Part shown: positions 1 to 5,462 of the stretch, piece after piece | How positions within the stretch are numbered: position 1 is the stretch's first letter | Layout: each line of letters begins with the position of its first letter | NCBI GenBank assembly: GCA_014381385.1 | Contig: JACNLR010000082.1 | Coordinates: 1-8,079, forward strand | Source: Planctomycetota bacterium | Lineage (GTDB): Bacteria > Planctomycetota > Phycisphaerae > Phycisphaerales > SM1A02 | Direction of reading: 5' to 3' | DNA: 8,079 bases | Position numbers and translations under genes: made by a program | The notes under the pieces: generated by a model | What the model was told of the DNA's origin: nothing | Databases searched by the model: none | The model's input: only the letters and a program-made list of their open reading frames with translations

Positions 1-759
1 TGTGGTGATGGCACGTATAGACCCCTTGGTGATGTAGATGGCGATTGCTGCGTTACAGTGAATGACCTTCTTCAAATAATTGGCGCATGGGGCGACGACT
101 GTACACCAGTTGGCGCTTGTTGCCTTCCAGGCGGTGGTTGTTCGGATGCAGTATCAGAAGCAACATGTATTGCTGCTGAAGGAAATTATGCAGGCGATGA
201 TACAAGCTGCGAATCTGCAAACTGCCCAGAACCGGGCGCTTGCTGCTTCGACGATGGCGAATGCGCCGTTGTGATGGGTGACAATTGCGCAGAACTCGGT
301 GGCGGTTATCAAGGCGATGGCACGAATTGCAAGACTGCAAATTGCCCAGTTGCTGGCGCTGGCGATGAATGTTCGTCACCGTTGATTGCTTCAATCGGTG
401 CAAACGCTTTTGAAACCATTACAGCAACTCCAAGTGCGAATGAACCAGACGATACGCAGTGCTCAGGCACATACCTTGATTGGTCGAATAGTGCTGACAT
501 TTGGTTCATGTATGTTCCAAATCAATCAGGCGCAGTGCATTTCACAACGTGTGATGGAAACAGTTACGACACTTCGATGGTACTTTACGAAGGCTCTTGT
601 GACAACCAAGTGACATGTAACGGTGATAGTTCTGGCGAAACAGGTTGCCAATCCTATTACTCAGCATTCGATTACAACGTTGTAGCAGGATCTACCTACT
701 ACATTCGTATTGGCGGATGGCAAGCTGCAACTGGTTCAGGAACGCTTACTATCGAGTAA
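1..759 (+). CDS. Secreted Cys-rich protein with dockerin-like loop, C-terminal part (5' partial)
   Basis: The reading frame is open from base 1, so the protein begins upstream; the GTG at 58 is internal. The 252 visible residues show three parts. First is a dockerin/EF-hand-like calcium loop at bases 31-66, with Asp at loop positions 1, 3, 5 and 12 (DVDGDCCVTVND), followed by a DLLQIIGAWG helix typical of planctomycete dockerin-like segments. Second are two Cys-rich repeats of 38-39 residues (112-348), each with six Cys. Third is a C-terminal domain of about 130 residues, starting near AGDECSSP, with beta-strand-like sequence (ADIWFMYVP, YYIRIGGW, GTLTIE) resembling the bacterial pre-peptidase C-terminal type of beta-sandwich. 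The Cys content suggests an exported, disulfide-bonded protein. Its exact function is unknown; a surface or matrix role is inferred. The gene ends in TAA and is followed by a strong terminator. Confidence 0.85.
   Translation, partial: CGDGTYRPLGDVDGDCCVTVNDLLQIIGAWGDDCTPVGACCLPGGGCSDAVSEATCIAAEGNYAGDDTSCESANCPEPGACCFDDGECAVVMGDNCAELGGGYQGDGTNCKTANCPVAGAGDECSSPLIASIGANAFETITATPSANEPDDTQCSGTYLDWSNSADIWFMYVPNQSGAVHFTTCDGNSYDTSMVLYEGSCDNQVTCNGDSSGETGCQSYYSAFDYNVVAGSTYYIRIGGWQAATGSGTLTIE
112..348 (+). repeat. Two tandem Cys-rich protein repeats
   Basis: Two units, 112-228 (39 residues) and 235-348 (38 residues), repeat with a 123-base period inside the first gene. Both begin GACC and end NCP, share a Y-x-G-D-[DG]-T-[SN]-C segment, and carry six Cys at matching places. 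The DNA has diverged more than the key residues, so this is an old repeat under protein-level constraint. I recognise this unit as common in secreted proteins of Phycisphaerae, from memory rather than a search. Three disulfides per unit are likely but inferred. Confidence 0.85.
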
Positions 760-787
760 CTGCTTAGTAAACAAGGTTTTTTACTGC

Positions 788-818
788 AACGGCAGGCACT
801 CTTGTGCCTGCCGTTTTT
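788..818 (+). terminator. Intrinsic (rho-independent) terminator
   Basis: A perfect 12-bp stem (788-799 pairing with 804-815) with a 4-base TCTT loop is followed by a T run (814-818). It lies 28 bases past the stop codon of the Cys-rich protein gene. Read on the other strand the hairpin lacks a T run directly after it, so it should act mainly on + strand transcripts, although the convergent gene also ends next to it (826). It fills most of the 66-base gap. Confidence 0.92.
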
Positions 819-825
819 ATGGTAG

Positions 826-1425
826 TTATTTTTGTGTCATCCTCGTGTAGGAGGTGGAGATGACGACTGGGTCTTTTGTTTTTGCAAGGTCATGCAATTC
901 AAACGTAAAATGATTATCGTCGAGAATAGCAAATCGGTACATTGCTGGGATGTCGTGTTCGTCGGTCATCCACTCGTCCATGGTTCCCCAGAGAGACAAT
1001 GTGTTGCCAGACCTGTCAAGCATCCCTTCTGCATAGAGCATCGAAGTTCCAAGGTCATTTAAAAAGGATGCTACGAATTTATGCTTATAGTTGTCATAAC
1101 CGATTGTTACCCTGCCAACGTAAGGGAGGTTTGCAAGTGTGCCACTGACATCTCCATTCACAAATCTGTTGCCAAGTATCATGGAAAATGTCGCGAACCC
1201 TGTTTCATTTGGTAATCCTATTACGGAAGTAGCCGTATCCCAATCGCCAGTTAGGCGCGCAAGAAATTTGTGATTCTCATTTGGTGTAGCGAATGCTTTG
1301 CCTAATTTTTCCATGCGAGCCATCGTTTGGGCAGGGACTTCGGTAGGCGTTGCAGCAATCGAGTAGATACTCAGAAAAAATATCACCCCGCATAGCGCTA
1401 TGTTTCTTGTGTTGCAATGAACCAT
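826..1425 (-). CDS. Exported DUF1579-family protein
   Basis: The protein has 199 residues. The N-terminus looks like a Sec signal peptide: Arg at 7, a hydrophobic stretch at about 9-23, and a likely cleavage near SIAA (22-25). The mature part matches the DUF1579 pattern: HKFLARLTGDWD, a strand with LGNRFV, then G-x-x-x-IGYDNYKHKFVASFLND, an EGMLDRSGNTLSLWG turn, and a YTRM end. DUF1579 proteins are small beta-rich proteins of unknown biochemical role, so no function can be given. The ATG is supported by AAGGAG six bases upstream, the only clear Shine-Dalgarno in this window. The gene is divergent from the DUF1573 lipoprotein gene across 45 bases, and convergent with the Cys-rich gene. I see no strong terminator of its own. 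Confidence 0.85.
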   Translation of the reverse strand: MVHCNTRNIALCGVIFFLSIYSIAATPTEVPAQTMARMEKLGKAFATPNENHKFLARLTGDWDTATSVIGLPNETGFATFSMILGNRFVNGDVSGTLANLPYVGRVTIGYDNYKHKFVASFLNDLGTSMLYAEGMLDRSGNTLSLWGTMDEWMTDEHDIPAMYRFAILDDNHFTFELHDLAKTKDPVVISTSYTRMTQK

Positions 1426-1431
1426 TTGTAA

Positions 1432-1436
1432 CTCCT
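1432..1436 (-). promoter_or_regulatory. Shine-Dalgarno site of the DUF1579 gene
   Basis: On the minus strand the sequence reads aaaaaaaGGAGttacaaATG, giving AGGAG with a 6-base gap to the ATG at 1425. It fixes the start and stands out because other starts in the window lack such a motif. Confidence 0.8.
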
Positions 1437-1444
1437 TTTTTGAA

Positions 1445-1450
1445 AGTATA
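1445..1450 (-). promoter_or_regulatory. Possible -10 box for the DUF1579 gene
   Basis: The minus strand has TATACT at 1450-1445. It would place transcription start near 1438, just upstream of the AGGAG, giving a leader of about 13 bases. No convincing -35 element is seen at the usual distance, so the call rests on position and the hexamer alone. Confidence 0.35.
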
Positions 1451-1454
1451 CGTA

Positions 1455-1463
1455 TGGTACAAT
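1455..1463 (+). promoter_or_regulatory. Possible extended -10 promoter for the DUF1573 operon
   Basis: TGGTACAAT (1455-1463) fits an extended -10 element (TGn followed by a TATAAT-like hexamer). The hexamer ends 7 bases before the ATG at 1471, so the predicted transcript would start at about 1470 and be leaderless or nearly so. No -35 match is present at 17 bases, which extended -10 promoters can tolerate. A Shine-Dalgarno is absent, as expected for a leaderless mRNA. Confidence 0.45.
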
Positions 1464-1470
1464 TCTAGGT

Positions 1471-2586
1471 ATGAAACATATACTGATTCTCACGTGCATT
1501 TTTGGCTTACTTACTTTCGGTTGCGAGCAAGCAAAACAAGAACCCGTAGCGGTTGTGGATCAGGCAATGCCCGTCAATGAAGGTGAGCAAGCATCTACTC
1601 CACCAAGTGCAGCCGCGCCGGCTCTCACATCAAGAGGCGCGGATATTTCACTAGAGTGGGATGAGCGCGACTTTGGAACTATTTGGGACTTCGAGTCAGT
1701 GACTACGACGTTCCCCTTTACTAACAATGGCAGCAAAACACTTGTATTGAGCAGACTACAAGCAGGTTGCGGTTGCACGACTCCAATTGCAGATAAGACT
1801 ATTTTGCAACCGGGTGAAAGTGGGACTATTACAGTTACCTTCGACCCCAAGGGCAAAGCTGGCAAGCAGGATAAGAAAGTTACTATATTTTCCAATTCTG
1901 CAAAAGATCCTGAAAAAGCCTTTTGGATTCGTTCCGTTGTACGTACGTTCGTCGACGTAAAAGATAAATTCTTGAAACTTAATACGATGACTCTTGGTGA
2001 ATCACATTCTGTGGAGTTTGATTTCTTTCCTGTTGATCCTGATTTTAAGATTACAAGTATGATCGGGACCGGAAAGCATGGACAGTTCGTCTCGGGAGAA
2101 GAACTGCAAGTTGCAGATGGTGCGCCTCGTAGAATCCGTATTACCGTGAGCCCGAACATGCCATGGGGTGCATTTCATAGTCAGTTGCAAGTGAGTGGCT
2201 ATGGGTTGACACCAGAAGGAAAGCGTGTTGACCATAAGTTTGCTGTATTTGCAAATGGGAAATCATTTGGAAAAATAAAGGCTGACAAGCACATCATTAG
2301 TTTGGGATCGCAAAAAAAAGGCGGCTCTTATAACAAAAGTACTCGCATTTATAGAGAAGATGGCCAACCGTTTAAAGTGTTAAATACAGTGGTGTTGCAA
2401 CCGACAGTTACTGGAATCAATGCGACTGCAGTTGCTAATAGTGATGGGTCGTATACTGTAATGGTTACAGGTACCCTTCCGCAGAGCCATACAGGGTCGA
2501 TTAACGCTGAGATAATGGTTCAGACAGATGTGCCCGGTGAAGAAGTGTTAAAGTTTCGTGCAACTGGTGTCGTACCAAAAAGATAA
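1471..2586 (+). CDS. DUF1573-domain lipoprotein
   Basis: The protein has 371 residues. The N-terminus (MKHILILTCIFGLLTFGC) is a lipoprotein signal with a slightly unusual lipobox, Cys18 being the likely lipidated residue. A low-complexity linker follows (about 19-55, rich in Ala, Pro, Ser and Gln). A DUF1573 Ig-like (ASH/HYDIN-type) domain spans about 58-150: FGTIWDFE, FPFTNNGS, the family hallmark GCGCT at 99-103, then LQPGESGTITVTFDP and TIFSNS. The remaining 220 residues look beta-rich and may be one or two more Ig-like units lacking the CGCT motif; they are not confidently assigned. DUF1573 proteins are envelope proteins without a proven activity. The gene heads the operon, and the ATG sits 7 bases behind a -10-like box. 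Confidence 0.88.
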   Translation: MKHILILTCIFGLLTFGCEQAKQEPVAVVDQAMPVNEGEQASTPPSAAAPALTSRGADISLEWDERDFGTIWDFESVTTTFPFTNNGSKTLVLSRLQAGCGCTTPIADKTILQPGESGTITVTFDPKGKAGKQDKKVTIFSNSAKDPEKAFWIRSVVRTFVDVKDKFLKLNTMTLGESHSVEFDFFPVDPDFKITSMIGTGKHGQFVSGEELQVADGAPRRIRITVSPNMPWGAFHSQLQVSGYGLTPEGKRVDHKFAVFANGKSFGKIKADKHIISLGSQKKGGSYNKSTRIYREDGQPFKVLNTVVLQPTVTGINATAVANSDGSYTVMVTGTLPQSHTGSINAEIMVQTDVPGEEVLKFRATGVVPKR

Positions 2587-2590
2587 CGTT

Positions 2591-3040
2591 GTGAATGATA
2601 AATGGCATCTTCGTTTTCTTACGCTTGCAGAATCTATTGCTACGTGGAGTAAAGATCCTTCTCGTGGAGTTGGTGCTGTTATTGTCTCGCCGATGCGTCA
2701 AGTGCTTGCGACAGGGTACAACGGACTCCCAAGAGGATTTGAAGATCACGAAGAGCGATTACAACGACCTGTCAAATACGATTTGATTGTCCATGCAGAG
2801 ATGAATGCAATTATTCAATGCGCCCGAAATGGGGTTTCGCCAGTCGGGGCGACAATCTACTCTTCGTTTAGTCCTTGCATCCATTGCTCGCTTGCAATTG
2901 TGCAGGCTGGCATTACCAGAATTGTTACCAAACAAATACATGAAGGCGACGAGCACTGGAACGATTCTATCGAAAAAAGTTTGGCCCTTTTTGAAGAGGT
3001 CGGCATTGAATACGTGACTCTTGACGGTATACCAGTATGA
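2591..3040 (+). CDS. Deoxycytidylate (dCMP) deaminase
   Basis: This is a zinc-dependent cytosolic enzyme that converts dCMP to dUMP, the precursor for thymidylate synthesis (EC 3.5.4.12). From the GTG at 2591 it has 149 residues, a usual length. Family signatures run in order: WSKDPSRGVGAVIV, ATGYNGLPRG, KYDLIVHAEMNAI and SPCIHC followed by QAGITRIV. The zinc ligands and catalytic residue are His68, Glu70 (proton shuttle), Cys96 and Cys99, all present. A GTG at 2558 would add 11 residues overlapping the previous gene; I prefer 2591 because family members start just before the W-x-x-x-F-x-x-x-A helix and the gap becomes 4 bases. No Shine-Dalgarno is seen, so translation is probably coupled to the upstream gene. 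A related deaminase substrate (free deoxycytidine or a modified base) is less likely given the GYNGxPRG and HAExNAI pattern. Confidence 0.9.
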   Translation: MNDKWHLRFLTLAESIATWSKDPSRGVGAVIVSPMRQVLATGYNGLPRGFEDHEERLQRPVKYDLIVHAEMNAIIQCARNGVSPVGATIYSSFSPCIHCSLAIVQAGITRIVTKQIHEGDEHWNDSIEKSLALFEEVGIEYVTLDGIPV

Positions 3041-4917
3041 GGTACGCATGCATTTTGCTTCTTTTAATTGGTTGTACGTCTAAACGTGCGAATCCTCCTT
3101 CATTTGCGCATGAAGGCTCAGTATTTTTAGATTTGGATTTGCCAACTCCCAACACTTTCAGAACTGGTAGTGGAGCTCCGGGTAGTGATTATTGGCAACA
3201 GCAAGCAGATCACGATATTAAAGTTAGACTCGATGTTGCGTTGAACGAGATTGTTGGTTCTGAAGTAATTCAATACAAAAATAATTCTCCAGATACGCTC
3301 ACCTATATTTGGCTACACCTAGAACAAAATGTACACCGCGATGACAGCATTCGCAGTCGAGAAGGAAGAGAAACCGGCGAAGACCAATACGAAGGGATTG
3401 CAATTACTCGGATGGAAATCGACGGTGTCGATGCTACTTGGCATGATTATGCAACTGTAGCCAAGGTGCTTTTGCCAACCCCATTGAAACCAAATTCTTC
3501 TGTCAAAATTGCAATAGACTGGTCGTTTGCAATGCCAGTAAAGGCGAGTTTGCGCATGGGTTACGACGACGCGTACGAAGATGGACCAGTCTGGGAACTT
3601 GCGCAATGGTTTCCGACCCCTTGCGTTTACGACGATGTATATGGTTGGAATTCCTTGCCGTATATCGGGAGAGGCGAATTTTATACAAACTTCGGGAATT
3701 ATAAAGTCGCGATTACAGTACCAAGCAATCATGTCGTTTTAGCCTCGGGTGCGTTGGCAAACTCTACCGTAGTGCTGTCGCAGGAAGAAAATACGCGTTT
3801 AAAAAGTGCGATGCAATCGGACGAAAAAATAGTTATACGGTCAGTTGAAGAATTAGAAGAAGAGTCTGCACAAGAGAAAACGTGGATATTCGAGGGGAAG
3901 CAAATCCGAACGTTCGCTTGGGCGTCTAGTGCAAGTTTTATCTGGGAAGCTGCAAGTGTAGAAATTAAAACGCTTGAAGGTAAGGCGAATCGAATTCTAT
4001 GCCAAGTCGGGTACCCCAAAGAAGAAAGTGATATTTGGGATGAAGCTGTTACATATTTACAACATTCCATACGGTATTACAGCGATACGATCTATCCGTA
4101 CCCATGGCCGCAAATATCAATGTCTCGTGGTAGCGCGGGTGGTATGGAATATCCCATGCTTGTATTTTGCCGTGGGAGTTCACACGAAAGTCTATTCAAC
4201 GTAACGGACCATGAAGTGGGACATAACTGGTTTCCGATGATTGTCAATACGGATGAACGTCGGCATGCGTGGATGGACGAAGGTTTTAATACCTTTGTCA
4301 ACCACTATTCACTCGAGAACTTTTATGGTGATCGTGAACACAAGCCTGATGTTTCAAAATACATAGCATCTAAATTTATGCGCGACTTAAAGGCGATTAA
4401 CACACCGCCTGATTTACTGAAATCGCGTCGTCATTTAAGTTATCGAAAGCCAGGGTATGGCATGCGTTTTTTGCGAGAAGAAATTCTTGGCCAAGAGCGA
4501 TTTGATGAAGCATGGTTGGACTATGTTCATCGATGGGCGTTCAAAGCCCCAAGGCCATCGGACTTTTATCGAACGATGGAAGATTCTTCTGGGGTAGATT
4601 TGCAATGGTTCTTTCGAGGGTTCTTTGAAGAGCCGATGCAACTCGACCAAGCGATTGGGAATGTGGAGCAAACCGATAAGGGCGTGACTGTGACGTTTCG
4701 TAATCTTGCTGATTGGGTTTGCCCTGTCGATGTCACAATTACTTGTTTAGATAGCACAATACATACGTATACATTGCCAGTAACGGTTTGGGCTTGGTCT
4801 TCTTCGCATAAGCAAACCTTCAAACTTAACTCTAAGGCAATAAAAGTACAAATCGATGCGAGAAATGTGTATCCAGATATTAACAATTCAAACAACTTTT
4901 GGAGTGCATCAAAGTAA
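3037..4917 (+). CDS. M1-family metallopeptidase lipoprotein
   Basis: The protein has 626 residues. It starts with a clear lipoprotein signal, LLLLIGC, with Cys13 lipidated, so it is probably anchored in the periplasm or on the outer surface. The N-terminal beta domain has features of bacterial M1 peptidases (SDYWQQQADHDI, IQYKNNSPDTL, LHLEQN). The gluzincin catalytic domain carries the substrate-binding motif GGMEY (368-372, keeping Glu371), the zinc motif HEVGH (392-396), the third ligand Glu415 after exactly 18 residues within WMDEGF, and a likely catalytic Tyr469 in SYRKPGYGM. The end of the domain is WFFRGFFEEP, followed by a short beta tail. All catalytic residues are present, so an active zinc peptidase, probably an aminopeptidase, is expected; the substrate is unknown. 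Its ATG overlaps the deaminase stop (ATGA), which suggests translational coupling. Confidence 0.92.
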   Translation: MRYACILLLLIGCTSKRANPPSFAHEGSVFLDLDLPTPNTFRTGSGAPGSDYWQQQADHDIKVRLDVALNEIVGSEVIQYKNNSPDTLTYIWLHLEQNVHRDDSIRSREGRETGEDQYEGIAITRMEIDGVDATWHDYATVAKVLLPTPLKPNSSVKIAIDWSFAMPVKASLRMGYDDAYEDGPVWELAQWFPTPCVYDDVYGWNSLPYIGRGEFYTNFGNYKVAITVPSNHVVLASGALANSTVVLSQEENTRLKSAMQSDEKIVIRSVEELEEESAQEKTWIFEGKQIRTFAWASSASFIWEAASVEIKTLEGKANRILCQVGYPKEESDIWDEAVTYLQHSIRYYSDTIYPYPWPQISMSRGSAGGMEYPMLVFCRGSSHESLFNVTDHEVGHNWFPMIVNTDERRHAWMDEGFNTFVNHYSLENFYGDREHKPDVSKYIASKFMRDLKAINTPPDLLKSRRHLSYRKPGYGMRFLREEILGQERFDEAWLDYVHRWAFKAPRPSDFYRTMEDSSGVDLQWFFRGFFEEPMQLDQAIGNVEQTDKGVTVTFRNLADWVCPVDVTITCLDSTIHTYTLPVTVWAWSSSHKQTFKLNSKAIKVQIDARNVYPDINNSNNFWSASK

Positions 4918-4922
4918 CCGCA

Positions 4923-5444
4923 ATGTCGAAAAATAAGAAAAAGAAAAAAGGTGGGTATAAACCCCCTGCTGCTTCGCCTCAAGACATCGTGGATTCAATC
5001 GTGATGATTGCAGGACAAATTGCAGAACCTGATGCTCCAAGTTCGCTTTGGGGAGAGTTACATAAAACCTTTTTGAAATCTGACGTTGATAAATCTATTG
5101 CGGCAAAAATAATAATGCACAAAGACGAGGAAGAGTTGCAGACTGTCGTTGCGCAACTTCAGAAAGGATCTGAAGTTGTCCTTTCAATCAGTGAAACCGT
5201 GGATGTTCCTGAACTTGATCATGAAACACAGATTGAAGCCATGCGATGTTTTCGAAAACGAGTGAAGTTCATGGTGCTCGATCGAGAATCGAAACTCGGA
5301 GTAGGTCCTCTTACAAGTGGCAAAGACGCATCGGTTGATTCAATGATGGCACCGCATGACTATCCAATGGAAGTATGGCTTGCACTTGCTGTTGATGGAC
5401 AACTTGTCAACGATGGCGGTGGTTTTTTTCACATTCCAAATTAA
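4923..5444 (+). CDS. Hypothetical protein with Lys-rich N-terminus
   Basis: The ATG at 4923 gives 173 residues; a TTG at 4899 would overlap the M1 gene and is unlikely. I do not recognise the family. The first 12 residues are very basic (MSKNKKKKKGGY) and are followed by a Pro/Ala stretch. The rest looks soluble and mixed helical: DIVDSIVMIAGQIAEP, an acidic and Gln-rich helix around EEELQTVVAQLQKG, and a C-terminal part with MRCFRKRVKFMVLDRESKLG and EVWLALAVDGQLV ending GGGFFHIPN. No signal peptide or membrane segment is seen, so it is probably cytosolic. The basic tail could bind nucleic acid or ribosomes, but that is a guess. It lies 5 bases after the M1 gene, last in the operon, without a close Shine-Dalgarno. 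Confidence 0.75.
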   Translation: MSKNKKKKKGGYKPPAASPQDIVDSIVMIAGQIAEPDAPSSLWGELHKTFLKSDVDKSIAAKIIMHKDEEELQTVVAQLQKGSEVVLSISETVDVPELDHETQIEAMRCFRKRVKFMVLDRESKLGVGPLTSGKDASVDSMMAPHDYPMEVWLALAVDGQLVNDGGGFFHIPN

Positions 5445-5462
5445 CGAGTACATGATCGTTTA

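Larger units (their letters stand above)
1471..5444 (+). other. Probable four-gene operon
   Basis: Four + strand genes lie almost end to end: a DUF1573 lipoprotein, dCMP deaminase, M1 peptidase lipoprotein and a Lys-tailed unknown. Their junctions are a 4-base gap, an ATGA overlap (3037-3040), and a 5-base gap. There is no room for internal promoters or terminators between them, so co-transcription from the region before 1471 is the simplest reading. The last gene ends 18 bases from a convergent gene without a convincing terminator. Confidence 0.75.

Noticed and set aside
58..60. GTG at 58 as the start of the first gene
   Set aside because: The frame is open to base 1, and the upstream codons encode the first half of the calcium loop, so the GTG is an internal Val.
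2558..2590. Longer dCMP deaminase starting at GTG 2558
   Set aside because: It adds 11 residues overlapping the DUF1573 gene without family resemblance or a Shine-Dalgarno; the GTG at 2591 fits the usual N-terminus and leaves a 4-base gap.
3319..3732. Long minus-strand open frames inside the M1 peptidase gene (also those at 1560-2159 and 4566-4982)
   Set aside because: They lie antisense to well-supported genes, have no recognisable domains, and are rich in residues typical of shadow frames.
4926..4952. A-rich run at the start of the Lys-tailed gene as a programmed frameshift site
   Set aside because: The A runs are not in the X-XXY-YYZ frame and no second overlapping reading frame continues the protein; it simply encodes Lys codons.
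5443..5460. Small hairpin between the convergent genes (AACGA ... TCGTT) as a bidirectional terminator
   Set aside because: The stem is only 5 bp, AT-rich, with an 8-base loop and no T run, and it overlaps the stop codon of the upstream gene. It is too weak to call.
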